Shown: positions 17,108 through 25,694 of the stretch, piece after piece | Position numbering within the stretch: the first letter of the stretch is position 1 | Layout of the letters: every line of letters begins with the position of its first letter | Source: Streptomyces sp. TLI_171 | GTDB lineage: Bacteria > Actinomycetota > Actinomycetes > Streptomycetales > Streptomycetaceae | Assembly (NCBI RefSeq): GCF_003610255.1 | Contig: NZ_RAPS01000001.1 | Coordinates: 6,971,001 to 7,035,000, forward strand | DNA: 64,000 nucleotides | Direction: 5' to 3' | The notes under the pieces: generated by a model | What the model was told of the DNA's origin: nothing | Database searches by the model: none | Seen by the model: the letters and a program-made list of their open reading frames with translations, nothing else | Made by a program: the position numbers and the translations under genes

Positions 17108-18033
17108 TCGCCCGACCGGAGCTGACGCTCGATCACCTCGGCGCGGTGGCGGCGCTGGAGCGCACGCTCCTCGACGGGCTGGACGTGGAGGCGTGCCCGC
17201 CGCGGTCGGCGGTGCCGGTGCCCGCGGGGGAGCTGCTGCTGATGCCCGCCGCCGCCGGGGAGTTCGCCGGAGTGAAGATCGCCGGGGTGGCGCCCGCCAA
17301 CCCGGCGGCCGGGCTGCCCCGGATCACCGGCTCGTACCTGCTGCTGGACGGGCCGACGCTGCAGCCCGTGGCGCTGCTGGACGGGGCGGCGCTGACCGCG
17401 CTGCGCACCCCCGCGGTCACGGCGCTGGCCCTGCGGGCGCTGGCCGCGCCGGACGCCGGGCACCTGGTGCTGTTCGGCGCGGGGCCGCAGGCGGTCGGGC
17501 ACCTCGGGGCGCTGCGGGCGGTGCTGCCCGCGCTGGAGCGGGTGACCGTGGTGGCGCGCCGGCCGGGCCCCGCCGGGGAGTTGGCGGCGCACGCGGCCGG
17601 GCTGGGCCTGGACGCGGCGGTGGGCGGGCCCGCGGCCGTCGCCACGGCGGACGTGGTGGTGTGCTGCACCACCGCGCGCACGCCGCTGTTCGACGGGCGG
17701 CTGGTGCCGGACCGGGCGGCGGTCGCGGCGGTCGGCTCGCACGAGCCGCGGGCCCGCGAGGTGGACGCCGAACTGGTGGGCCGGGCCCAGCTGTTCGTGG
17801 AGGCGCGGGAGGTGGCGCTGCGGGAGGCCGGGGACCTGCTGATGGCGGGTGTCGGGGCCGGGCGGCTTGCTAATCTGTCGGAACTGGTGACCGGTGCGGC
17901 AGTTGTCCGCCATGATCGGCCCAGGTTCTTCAAGAGCGTCGGCATGGCCTGGCAGGATCTGGCGGTGGCGGCGGCGCAGTACCGGCAGTCGGAGCGGCGG
18001 CCGGACGCAGGGCATTCACTCTCCGCAACGTGA
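17104..18033 (+). CDS. Ornithine cyclodeaminase/mu-crystallin family protein, probable pyrroline-2-carboxylate reductase
   Basis: 309 aa. Family features are GVKIAGVAPANP near residue 57, the Rossmann motif LVLFGAGPQAVGHLGAL near 122 and VGSHEPRAREVD. In hydroxyproline and proline clusters such enzymes usually reduce cyclic imines (delta1-pyrroline-2-carboxylate to L-proline) rather than cyclise ornithine; this reading is from context. The GTG start overlaps the preceding stop. Its stop codon lies inside the operator of the following regulator gene. Confidence 0.8.
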   Translation: MIARPELTLDHLGAVAALERTLLDGLDVEACPPRSAVPVPAGELLLMPAAAGEFAGVKIAGVAPANPAAGLPRITGSYLLLDGPTLQPVALLDGAALTALRTPAVTALALRALAAPDAGHLVLFGAGPQAVGHLGALRAVLPALERVTVVARRPGPAGELAAHAAGLGLDAAVGGPAAVATADVVVCCTTARTPLFDGRLVPDRAAVAAVGSHEPRAREVDAELVGRAQLFVEAREVALREAGDLLMAGVGAGRLANLSELVTGAAVVRHDRPRFFKSVGMAWQDLAVAAAQYRQSERRPDAGHSLSAT

Positions 18034-18044
18034 CATTGTACAAT
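18015..18044 (+). promoter_or_regulatory. GntR promoter with regulon motif, site 3
   Basis: TTCACT (18015-18020), an 18-base spacer and TACAAT (18039-18044) form a plausible promoter. The motif, read on the minus strand as GTACAATGTCACG, spans 18029-18041 and covers the spacer end and -10 box. It lies 34 bases before the GntR start, which suggests autoregulation. Confidence 0.65.
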
Positions 18045-18074
18045 GGGGTTCTGTTGAACCTCCGGAGGAACACC

Positions 18075-18779
18075 ATGGCCGACCTGAAGCCCCGCAACCT
18101 CATCTCCGTCCAGGAGCGGCTGCGCGACCAGGTCGCCCACGCCCTGCGCGCCGCCCTGATCTCCGGCGAGCTGCGCCCCGGCGTGGTCTACTCCGCCCCC
18201 GCGCTGGCCGCCGACTTCGGCGTCTCCGCGACGCCCGTCCGCGAGGCGATGCTCGACCTGGCCCGCGAGGGCCTGGTCGAGGCCGTCCGCAACAAGGGCT
18301 TCCGGGTCACCGAGCTCAGCGAGCGCGACCTCGACGAGTTCACCGAGATCCGCGCCCTGATCGAGGTCCCCACCGTCGGGCAGGTCGCCCGCACCGCCAC
18401 CGCCGAGCAGCTGGAGGCGCTGCGCCCGCAGGCCCAGGCCATCGTCGCCGCCGCCCGCAAGCACGACCTGATCGGGTACCTGGAGGCCGACCGGCAGTTC
18501 CACCTCGACCTGCTCGCGCTGGCCGGCAACGCCCGGCTGGTCGAGACCGTCGGCGACCTGCGCAAGCGCTCCCGCCTGTACGGTCTCAACCGCCTCGACC
18601 AGCGCGGCGAACTGGTCTCCTCCGCCGAGGAGCACCTGGAACTGCTGGACGTCCTGCTCACCGGCGACGCCAAGGCCGCCGAGGAGTGCATGACCCGCCA
18701 CCTCGGCCACATCCGCCACCTGTGGGCCGCCGACGAGCAGGCCGAACCCGAGACGGCGCTGCGCCTGCCCGCGCGCTGA
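18075..18779 (+). CDS. GntR family regulator (FadR/FCD type), likely regulator of the hydroxyproline regulon
   Basis: 234 aa from the ATG at 18075, preceded by CCTCCGGAGGAA; an in-frame GTG at 18030 is unlikely because it lies in the promoter. The N-terminal winged helix (about 12-75: QERLRDQVAHALRAALISGEL, YSAPALAADFGVSATPVREAML, LVEAVRNKGFRVTEL) is the GntR signature. The C-terminal helical FCD domain (about 85-215, with DRQFHLDLL and HLELLDVLLTGD) normally binds a small acid effector. It sits at the end of the catabolic cluster with a regulon motif in its own promoter, so it is the best candidate for binding all six motif copies. Confidence 0.9.
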   Translation: MADLKPRNLISVQERLRDQVAHALRAALISGELRPGVVYSAPALAADFGVSATPVREAMLDLAREGLVEAVRNKGFRVTELSERDLDEFTEIRALIEVPTVGQVARTATAEQLEALRPQAQAIVAAARKHDLIGYLEADRQFHLDLLALAGNARLVETVGDLRKRSRLYGLNRLDQRGELVSSAEEHLELLDVLLTGDAKAAEECMTRHLGHIRHLWAADEQAEPETALRLPAR

Positions 18780-18786
18780 CCGGCTG

Positions 18787-19386
18787 TCAGTCGCGCGGCG
18801 TGCGGCTGCGCGCGGAGTGCCCCAGCTCCGGCCCCAGGCCGAAGTAGTGCCGGAAGTTGTACACCAGCGGGCTCCACGCGGCGGGCTCCACGTGGTCGGT
18901 GCCCGGCACCGTGACCGCCTCCGCCGCGTGCACCCGCAGCACCCGCGCCTCCACCACCCGGAACTCCCCGGTGGCGTCCGGCCGCAGGTCCGCGACCCGG
19001 GCCTCCAGCTGGAGCGGGCACTCGGCGACCCGCGGCGCGGCGACGGTGTCCGCGGGCACCGGAGTCAGCCCGGCGTGCGCGAACTTGTCCCGGACGAAGT
19101 GCGCCGCGTCCGGCCGCCCGGTGGTGGCGCCGAGCCGCTCCACCTGCCGCCACAGCCCCGGCCCCGGCACGTTGACCACCAGCTCCGGGCGGGCCGCCAG
19201 GTTCTGCACCGTCCGGCCCGCCGCGCCCAGGCCCAGCACCACGGTGCGGTCCAGCGCCCACGCGGAGGAGATCGGCGCCAGGTTCGGCGTACCGTCCGGA
19301 TTGACGGTGCTCAGCAGTACCACCGGGGTCCCGAAGTACAGGATCTGCGGCTCGATGACCCGGTGCGGAAGAAGATCGTTTCGCAT
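18787..19386 (-). CDS. Flavin reductase-like FMN-binding protein
   Basis: 199 aa. The sequence (YFGTPVVLLSTVNPDGTPNLAPISSAWAL near residues 17-45, VVLGLGAAGRTVQNL, ELVVNVPGP) matches the split-barrel flavin reductase domain family (DIM6/NTAB type), which binds FMN. Partner and substrate are unknown. It is convergent with the GntR gene (gap of 7 bases) and divergent from the regulator at 19452, which may control it. Confidence 0.82.
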   Translation of the reverse strand: MRNDLLPHRVIEPQILYFGTPVVLLSTVNPDGTPNLAPISSAWALDRTVVLGLGAAGRTVQNLAARPELVVNVPGPGLWRQVERLGATTGRPDAAHFVRDKFAHAGLTPVPADTVAAPRVAECPLQLEARVADLRPDATGEFRVVEARVLRVHAAEAVTVPGTDHVEPAAWSPLVYNFRHYFGLGPELGHSARSRTPRD

Positions 19387-19451
19387 GCCGCCGAGTCTTG
19401 GCCACCGACACTTCGGCCCCGGCCGAAACGTCGACCCGGCAGGATGGACGG

Positions 19452-20141
19452 GTGGACACCCCGCCCCGCGCCCGCGCCCTCGCCGACACGGCGGCCCTGC
19501 TCGCCGACCCGACCAGGGCCGCGATCTGCCTCGCCCTGCTCGACGGCCGCGCCTGGACGGCCGGTGAACTCGCCCGCCACGCCGCAGTCGCCGCCTCCAC
19601 CGCCAGCGGCCACCTGCACCGCCTGGTCGACGCCGGACTGCTCGCCGAGGAACGCCAGGGCCGCCACCGCTACCTGCGCCTGGCCGGGCCGGCCGCCGCC
19701 GAACTGGTCGAAGCGCTCGCCCAGTTCACGGGCGCGCCGCCGGTCGCCGCCCGGTCGCTGCGGGCCGCCCGGCAGCAGGGCGAGCTCGCCCGCGCCCGCA
19801 CCTGCTACGACCACCTGGCCGGGGCGCTCGGCGTCGCCGTCACCGACGCGATGACCGCCCGCGGCCTGCTCGACGACCGCCACGGCCTGGCCCTCACCCC
19901 CGCCGGCGCCGACTGGCTCACCACCGCGGGCATCACCGTCCGCCCCGGCCGCCGCCCCGCCGTACGCGCCTGCCTGGACTTCACCGAACGCCGCCCCCAC
20001 CTGGCGGGCGCGGTCGGCGCGGCCCTCTGCCGGCACGCCGTCGACACCGGCTGGGTGGAGCCCCGCCCCGACACCCGGGCGCTCCGGGTGACCCCGGCCG
20101 GGGCGGCCGCGCTGCGGGGCCTGCTCGGCCTCGACTGGTAG
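19452..20141 (+). CDS. ArsR-like winged-helix transcriptional regulator
   Basis: 229 aa from GTG 19452 (a TTG at 19398 would add 18 residues; GTG is preferred because homology begins near TPPRARALADTAALLADPTRAAICLALL). An N-terminal ArsR/HTH_20-type domain (LARHAAVAASTASGHLHRLVDAGLLAEERQGRHRYLRL) is followed by a long C-terminal region of unknown fold. It is divergently transcribed from the flavin reductase gene with 65 bases between the starts, so regulation of that gene is likely. Confidence 0.78.
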   Translation: MDTPPRARALADTAALLADPTRAAICLALLDGRAWTAGELARHAAVAASTASGHLHRLVDAGLLAEERQGRHRYLRLAGPAAAELVEALAQFTGAPPVAARSLRAARQQGELARARTCYDHLAGALGVAVTDAMTARGLLDDRHGLALTPAGADWLTTAGITVRPGRRPAVRACLDFTERRPHLAGAVGAALCRHAVDTGWVEPRPDTRALRVTPAGAAALRGLLGLDW

Positions 20142-20152
20142 ACCCCGCCGGG

Positions 20153-20857
20153 TCAGGGCCGGGCCACGGCGGCGGTGAGGCGGCCGTCGTGCATCTCCAG
20201 GACGCGGTCCACCCTGCCCAGCACCTCGCGGTCGTGAGTGACCATCACCGTCGCGGTGCCGTGGGTGCGGGTGACGCCGGCCAGCAGGTCGACGATCTGC
20301 GCGCCGCGCTCGTGGTCGAGCGCGGAGGTCGGCTCGTCCACCAGCAGCACCGAAGGGCTGCCGAACAGCGCGCGGGCGATGTTCACCCGCTGCCGCTCGC
20401 CGCCGGAGAGCTGGTGCGGGCGACGGCGCTGCTTCGCGCCCGCCAGGCCGACCGACTCCAGCAGCTCCTCGGCGCGGCGGCGGGCGGCGGCCGGGCGGCG
20501 GCCGCGCACCGACTCCAGCACCAGCAGCTGCTCGACGGCGGTCAGCGAGGCCAGCAGGTTCGCCTGCTGGAACACGATGCCCAGGCGTTCGCGGCGCAGC
20601 GCGGTGCGCTCCCGGTCGCCGAGCGCACCCGCGTCCACCCCGTCGACCAGCACCTCGCCCCGGTCCGGCCGCTGCAGGGTCGCGGCGACCGCCAGCAGAC
20701 TGGACTTGCCGGACCCGGAGGGCCCCGCGATCGCAGCGAACTCTCCTGGCTCAACGGTCAGTTCGACCTCGTCCAGCGCGGTCAGCCGACTCTCGCCGTC
20801 GGGATAGGTCAGGGTCACCCCGCGCAGCGCGAGGCCGGAGCGGACGGCAGTGGTCAT
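20153..20857 (-). CDS. ABC transporter ATP-binding protein (MacB/LolD-like)
   Basis: 234 aa. Walker A GPSGSGKSS, Q-loop VFQQANLL, signature LSGGERQRVNIARAL, Walker B VLLVDEPTSALD and the switch histidine in MVTHD are all intact. It pairs with the FtsX-type permease encoded directly upstream on the same strand. Such pairs export peptides, lipoproteins or antimicrobials. A divergent two-component system suggests an envelope-stress or antibiotic-sensing role. Start at 20857 with GAGGAG upstream. Confidence 0.92.
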   Translation of the reverse strand: MTTAVRSGLALRGVTLTYPDGESRLTALDEVELTVEPGEFAAIAGPSGSGKSSLLAVAATLQRPDRGEVLVDGVDAGALGDRERTALRRERLGIVFQQANLLASLTAVEQLLVLESVRGRRPAAARRRAEELLESVGLAGAKQRRRPHQLSGGERQRVNIARALFGSPSVLLVDEPTSALDHERGAQIVDLLAGVTRTHGTATVMVTHDREVLGRVDRVLEMHDGRLTAAVARP

Positions 20858-20913
20858 CGGAAGGGCTCCTCGGGAAGGTGTGGTCGGTCGGACAGAGCGG
20901 CGGCCCGCCGCGG

Positions 20914-21966
20914 TCAGCGGCCGGCGCCCAGTGCGGTCAGCGGGTCCACGGCGGTGATCCGGCGTACGGCGAGGGCCGCGCCGAGGAGGCCGAGGAGCAC
21001 CATGGCGGCGACCGGGACCGCTACGGTCGGCAGGCCCACGTCGAACGGCACCGCGGTCGAGGCGAACGCGCCGCCGGAGGCGCCCAGGACGCCGCCGAGC
21101 ACGGCGCCCGCGAGGAGGACGGCGGCCGCCTGGGCGAGGGCGTCGCGGACCAGGTAGCCGGAGGACGCGCCGACGGCCTTCAGCACCGCGATGTCGGGGC
21201 GGCGCTGCACCGTCCACACCGTGAAGAACGCGCCGACCACCAGGGCGCTGACCGCGAACAGGAAGCCCTGGATCAGCTGCAGGCTGCCCTGCTCGGCGGC
21301 GTACCCGTTGATGCCCGCCAGGGCGTCGGCCCGCGGGACCGCCTTCAGCCCCGCCGGCAGGCCGTGCACCGCGCCGCGCACCGCGAGCGCGGTGGGCTGC
21401 TTCTGGCCGGAGACCTGCTGCCAGGTCGACTCGGTGGTCCAGACGGTGGGGGCGTGCGACAGCGAGCGCGCCGCGGTGACCGCCGAGACCGTCAACTTCT
21501 GTGCGCCGAGCGTGACTCGGCTGCCGGGGGAGAGGTGGAACTCCGCCGCGGTGTCCGCGCCGACCGCGAGTTCGCCGTCGGCCGGGGCGGCGCCCCGCTC
21601 GATCGGCGGCAGCAGCGCGGCGTCGGTGCCCAGCACGCTCACCGAGGCCGCGCCGCCGGTCGCCGTCAGCCGCGTCATCGCCACCCCCAGCGGGTGGACC
21701 TCGCTCGGCCCGGCGGCGGCGACCGCCGCGCGCTGAGCCTCCGTCACCGTGCTGGAGGCGAACGACACCTCCGGCTCCGCGCCCGCCGGGGCGCCGAACA
21801 CCACGCCGTCCACCGGGAGTTCGGCGACCGTCGAGGACGCCGCCGAGGCCAGGCCCCCGGTCAGACCGTACAGGAACACCACCAGGGTGGTGATCAGGGT
21901 GACCACCGCGCCCATCAGGGCGAACCGCCCTCGGGCGAAGCGGATGTCACGCAGAGCGACGAACAC
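20914..21966 (-). CDS. ABC transporter permease, FtsX/MacB type
   Basis: 350 aa from GTG 21966. One N-terminal membrane helix (after VFVALRDIRFARGRFALMG), a large extracytoplasmic domain (about residues 45-215) and three C-terminal helices with the FtsX core (FFTVWTVQRRPDIAVLKAVGAS) are visible. It is the membrane partner of the ATPase at 20153. A frame extending further upstream exists, but the family N-terminus and start context favour 21966. Confidence 0.88.
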   Translation of the reverse strand: MFVALRDIRFARGRFALMGAVVTLITTLVVFLYGLTGGLASAASSTVAELPVDGVVFGAPAGAEPEVSFASSTVTEAQRAAVAAAGPSEVHPLGVAMTRLTATGGAASVSVLGTDAALLPPIERGAAPADGELAVGADTAAEFHLSPGSRVTLGAQKLTVSAVTAARSLSHAPTVWTTESTWQQVSGQKQPTALAVRGAVHGLPAGLKAVPRADALAGINGYAAEQGSLQLIQGFLFAVSALVVGAFFTVWTVQRRPDIAVLKAVGASSGYLVRDALAQAAAVLLAGAVLGGVLGASGGAFASTAVPFDVGLPTVAVPVAAMVLLGLLGAALAVRRITAVDPLTALGAGR

Positions 21967-22144
21967 GGGAGACCTTCCGGAGGGACGGCGGACGAGACCA
22001 CTCCACCCTGCCGCCGGCCGGCCGCCCTGCCATCGGGGAGAGGAACGGACTGCGCACCCTCCGAGCGGTGCAGCCGAAAATCCATCGAACGGTTGATGCC
22101 GCGCCGCCCCGAACCGGCCCCGCCGCCCCGTACTCTCGGAAGGC

Positions 22145-23452
22145 GTGCCCCGTACCGAACCACCTGCCGCCGGCGCTCGCACCACCGAGCCGCACGCCTC
22201 CCCTTCCGGCCCGACGCCCGCGCTGCGGCTGGCCAACCTCGCCGTGCACGGCCTGTTCTTCACGCTGCTCGCCGTGCTGCTGGTCCGCGCCGCCGCCGAC
22301 GGCGCGCTCGGCCCGGCCGGCTGGGTCACCGCCGGGGCACTCGCCGCGGTGTACGCCGCGGGCGGCGTGCTGCGGCCGATCCGCGCGAGCCGGGCGCTGG
22401 GCGCCGCCTGGCTGCTGGCCGTCGCCGCGCTGTGGATCGGACTGACGCTCCAGCACCCCGAGTTCAGCTACCTCGCCTTCCCGCTGTACTTCGTCTGCCT
22501 GCACGTGCTTCCGCTGCGCCTGGCGCTGCCCGCGTTCGCCGCGCTCACCGCCGCCGTGATCGCCGCCCAGGCCACCACCCCCGGCGGCCTGACCACCGCC
22601 AAGGTGCTCGGCCCGCTGGCCGGCGCCGCCGTCGCCCTGCTCACCGCCTACGGCTACGCCGCCCTGTACCGGGAGAGCCGGGCCCGGCAGCAGCTCATCG
22701 ACGACCTGGTCCGCACCCGCGACGAACTCGCCGCCAGCCAGCGCGAGGCGGGCCGCCTCGCCGAACGCCAGCGCCTCGCCCGGGAGATCCACGACACCCT
22801 CGCCCAGGGGCTGTCCGGCATCGTCCTGCTGGCCCGCGAAGCCTCGGCCGCCGACGACGCGGCAGCCACCGCCGGCCTGCTCCGCGACATCGAGCACACC
22901 GCCTCCGCCAACCTCGCCGAGGCCCGCCGCTTCGTCCACGCGCTCACCCCGCCCGCCCTGGACGACACCACCCTCGCCGACGCGCTGCGCCGCCTCGCCA
23001 CCGGCGCCGACGCCGCCTTCCACCTCGACGGCGAGCCCCACCCGCTGCCCGTCGAGGCCGAGGTCGCGCTGCTGCGCCTCACCCAGGAAGCCCTGGCCAA
23101 CGCCGTCCGGCACGCCGCCGCCCCGCACATCGCCGTCACCCTCGGGTACCTCGACGACACCGTCACCCTCGATGTCTACGACGACGGCGCCGGCTTCGAC
23201 CCCGCCGCCGCGCCCGCCCCGGGATCCTTCGGCCTGCACGGCATGCACGAGCGGATCGCCGCGCTCGGCGGCACCCTCACCGTCGAATCCGCCCCCGGCG
23301 AAGGCACCGCCGTCGCCGCCACCCTCCCGCTGCGCGCCGTCGACGCCCCCGGACCGGCGGCCGCCCCCGACAGCCCGTCCGCCGAGCGGCCGCCGCCCGG
23401 GGCCGCGCTGCGCACCGTCCGCCGCTTCGTGCCCGCGGGGGTGCGCCGGTGA
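22145..23452 (+). CDS. Sensor histidine kinase (NarL/DegS-type)
   Basis: 435 aa. An N-terminal membrane region of about six helices (residues 25-175), a coiled-coil link, a HisKA_3 dimerisation domain with His216 in LAREIHDTLAQGLSGIV, and a HATPase domain (ALANAVRHA, DDGAGFD, GLHGMHERIAALGG). It lies in an operon with the response regulator, whose start overlaps its stop, and divergent from the ABC exporter. The signal is unknown, but intramembrane sensing of envelope stress is typical of this layout. Confidence 0.92.
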   Translation: MPRTEPPAAGARTTEPHASPSGPTPALRLANLAVHGLFFTLLAVLLVRAAADGALGPAGWVTAGALAAVYAAGGVLRPIRASRALGAAWLLAVAALWIGLTLQHPEFSYLAFPLYFVCLHVLPLRLALPAFAALTAAVIAAQATTPGGLTTAKVLGPLAGAAVALLTAYGYAALYRESRARQQLIDDLVRTRDELAASQREAGRLAERQRLAREIHDTLAQGLSGIVLLAREASAADDAAATAGLLRDIEHTASANLAEARRFVHALTPPALDDTTLADALRRLATGADAAFHLDGEPHPLPVEAEVALLRLTQEALANAVRHAAAPHIAVTLGYLDDTVTLDVYDDGAGFDPAAAPAPGSFGLHGMHERIAALGGTLTVESAPGEGTAVAATLPLRAVDAPGPAAAPDSPSAERPPPGAALRTVRRFVPAGVRR

Positions 23453-24093
23453 TCCGCGTCCTGGTGGTGGACGACCACCCGGTGGTGCGCCGCGGCCTGC
23501 GCGCCATGGTCGAGGACCTGCCCGGGGTGACCGCCGTCGGCGAGGCCGCGGACGGCGCCGCCGCACTCGAGCTGCTCGCCGCGCTGCCGCCCGCCGAGCG
23601 CCCGCACGTGGTCCTGATGGACCTTCAGATGGGCACCGGGATGCACGGCGTCGAAGCCACCCGCCGCCTCACCGCGCTGCCCGACCCGCCTGCCGTGCTG
23701 ATCCTCACCACCTACTCCACCGACGCCGACATCCTCGCCGCCGTCGAGGCCGGCGCCACCGGCTACCTGCTCAAGGACGCCCCGCCCGAGGAGCTCGCCG
23801 CCGCCGTCCACGCCACCGCCCGCGGCGAGACCGTGCTCGCCCCGCCGGTCGCCGCCCGCCTGCTCGGCCGGGTCAGGGCCGGCCGGCCCTCGCTCTCCCC
23901 GCGCGAGGCGGAGATCCTCCAACTCCTCGCCGAGGGGCTGCCGAACCGGCAGATCTCCAGACGCCTCTTCATCAGCGAAGCCACCGTCAAGACCCACCTG
24001 GTGCACGTCTACGACAAACTCGGGGTCGACTCCCGCACCTCCGCGATCGCCGCCGGCCTGGCCGCCGGCATCATCCGGCCCGCGGAGCGCTGA
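23449..24093 (+). CDS. LuxR/NarL-family response regulator
   Basis: 214 aa from GTG 23449, overlapping the kinase stop by four bases. A receiver domain carries the phospho-acceptor Asp58 (VVLMDLQMG) and Lys in YLLKDAPPEE. A C-terminal LuxR HTH follows (LSPREAEILQLLAEGLPNRQISRRLF, SEATVKTHLVHVYDKLGV). It is partnered with the kinase upstream and probably activates the divergent ABC exporter. Confidence 0.93.
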   Translation: MIRVLVVDDHPVVRRGLRAMVEDLPGVTAVGEAADGAAALELLAALPPAERPHVVLMDLQMGTGMHGVEATRRLTALPDPPAVLILTTYSTDADILAAVEAGATGYLLKDAPPEELAAAVHATARGETVLAPPVAARLLGRVRAGRPSLSPREAEILQLLAEGLPNRQISRRLFISEATVKTHLVHVYDKLGVDSRTSAIAAGLAAGIIRPAER

Positions 24094-24177
24094 CCCGACC
24101 GGAGCGGGCACAGGATGTCGGGTCCAGCGGGCCGGGCCGGGCCTAACGTCGGTCGGGCAAGAGGAAGGAGGCCGGGG

Positions 24178-25050
24178 ATGCTGGACCGGTTGAACCAGGC
24201 GATGGAGTACGTCGAGGAGCACCTCGACGGGCGGATCGACGCGGCCGAGCTGGCCCGGATCACCGTCACGTCGGAGTACCACTTCCGGCGGCTGTTCTCG
24301 TCACTGGCGGGGATGCCGCTGTCGGAGTACGTGCGCCGGCGGCGGCTGACCGTCGCGGCGGCCGAGGTGCTGGCCGGCGAGCCGTCGTTGCTGGAGATCG
24401 CGGTCCGGTACGGCTACACCTCGGGGGAGGCGTTCGCCCGGGCCTTTCGGGCCCTGCACGGCGTCGGCCCCGGCGAGGCCAGGCGCAGCGGCGCGACGCT
24501 GAACTCCCAGCCCCGGCTGTCCTTCCGCCTCACCGTCGAAGGGAGCACCACCATGCGGTACCGGATCGTGGAGAAGGACGCCTTCCGCGTCGTCGGCCGG
24601 AAGGCCCGCGTCCCGCTGATCCACCGGGGCGTCAACCCGCACATCGCCGACCTGATCCGGGGCATCCCGCCGGAGGACATGCTGCGGATCGCCGCCCTCT
24701 CGGACCAGGACCCGGAGGGCGTCGTCTCGGCGACGGTGCGCCTGTCCGACAGCTTCGAGGAGGGCAGCGAACTCGACTACTACCACGCGGTGGTGAGCTC
24801 GGCCGCCGACCTGCCGGACGACCTCGACGCACTGGACTGCCCGGCCGGCAGCTGGGCGGTGTTCGACAACACCGGCCCGTTCCCGCAGGCCCTGCAGCAG
24901 ATGTGGGCCGACGTGGCCGCCCAGTGGATGCCCGCCAACCCGTACGAGTACCGGCCCGGCCCGGAGATCCTGCGCACCCGCCCGGCCCAGCACGACCCGG
25001 CCGAGCACCACGCCCAGCTGTGGATCCCGGTGGCCCGCACCGGCCGCTGA
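24178..25050 (+). CDS. AraC-family regulator with GyrI-like effector domain
   Basis: 290 aa from ATG 24178, preceded by AGGAAGGAGG. An N-terminal pair of AraC helix-turn-helices (about 5-105: LNQAMEYVEEHLDGRIDAAELAR, YHFRRLFSSLAGMPLSEYVRRRRL, IAVRYGYTSGEAFARAFRALHG) precedes a C-terminal GyrI/SOUL-type multidrug-binding domain (about 125-290). This is the Rob/SoxS-like layout that answers to toxic amphiphiles. Targets are not evident from the neighbours. Confidence 0.88.
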   Translation: MLDRLNQAMEYVEEHLDGRIDAAELARITVTSEYHFRRLFSSLAGMPLSEYVRRRRLTVAAAEVLAGEPSLLEIAVRYGYTSGEAFARAFRALHGVGPGEARRSGATLNSQPRLSFRLTVEGSTTMRYRIVEKDAFRVVGRKARVPLIHRGVNPHIADLIRGIPPEDMLRIAALSDQDPEGVVSATVRLSDSFEEGSELDYYHAVVSSAADLPDDLDALDCPAGSWAVFDNTGPFPQALQQMWADVAAQWMPANPYEYRPGPEILRTRPAQHDPAEHHAQLWIPVARTGR

Positions 25051-25097
25051 GCCGGGACCGCAGAACCGCTGGCGGGGGCGGGTGGGGGAGCGGCAGG

Positions 25098-25694
25098 ATG
25101 CCCGGCATGGAACCCCTCCTGCCGCTTGTCCCGCGGTACCGCGGTACCTCCGGCCTGCTGCCGGGCTCGGAACTGCCCGTGGCGGCAGCCCGGTCGCTGG
25201 TGGACGGCCACGATTCGCCGGCGCTGCGCGAGCTGGCCGGCCGCGGCCGCCGCGAGTCGTCGGCGGACCTGGCCCCGCTGCTGCGCGAGGTGCTGGCCGA
25301 GTTCGGGGTGCCGGACCCGGACCCGGCAGCGGACGCGCGCCACCTGGTGGGGGACCTCGCCGACGGCCTGCACACCGGCCGGCTGACGCCGATGCCGGCC
25401 GCCGCGGCGGTCCGGAACGAGGACCTTTCTCCCGCCGGCGAGGACGCGCAGCGGCTGCTCGACCTCCCCGCCCGGCACTGCGACTGCGGCAGCACGAGGT
25501 ACCTCGCCGCGCAGGAACTGCGCGAGTGGGAGGCCGCGGTGCGCGCGGCCGCCGCCGTGCTGGTGCGCGGCGGCCGCGCGGTGCGGGCCGGGGTCGCGGG
25601 TGTGGAAGGATTCTGCGCATGGCCGCCCAGTACTCCCAGCCCCGAGCGAGGGTCGGACGACCGCGCGCGCAGGGGCCGTCCGACAGTTCGCTGA
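25098..25694 (+). CDS. Hypothetical protein overlapping a TetR gene
   Basis: 198 aa from ATG 25098 (a second ATG at 25107 is possible). It has no membrane segment and no domain I recognise. One cysteine cluster is visible (RHCDCGSTRY). The last 25 codons overlap the start of the TetR gene in another frame, so the true end, or the reality of the C-terminus, is uncertain. Codon use is strongly high-GC3 up to about 25600, supporting a real gene. Confidence 0.55.
   Translation: MPGMEPLLPLVPRYRGTSGLLPGSELPVAAARSLVDGHDSPALRELAGRGRRESSADLAPLLREVLAEFGVPDPDPAADARHLVGDLADGLHTGRLTPMPAAAAVRNEDLSPAGEDAQRLLDLPARHCDCGSTRYLAAQELREWEAAVRAAAAVLVRGGRAVRAGVAGVEGFCAWPPSTPSPERGSDDRARRGRPTVR

Noticed and set aside
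9549..18779. Octopine/nopaline (opine) catabolism as the role of the three-subunit dehydrogenase
   Set aside because: The nearby epimerase with two catalytic cysteines, DapA-family deaminase and semialdehyde dehydrogenase fit hydroxyproline use better.
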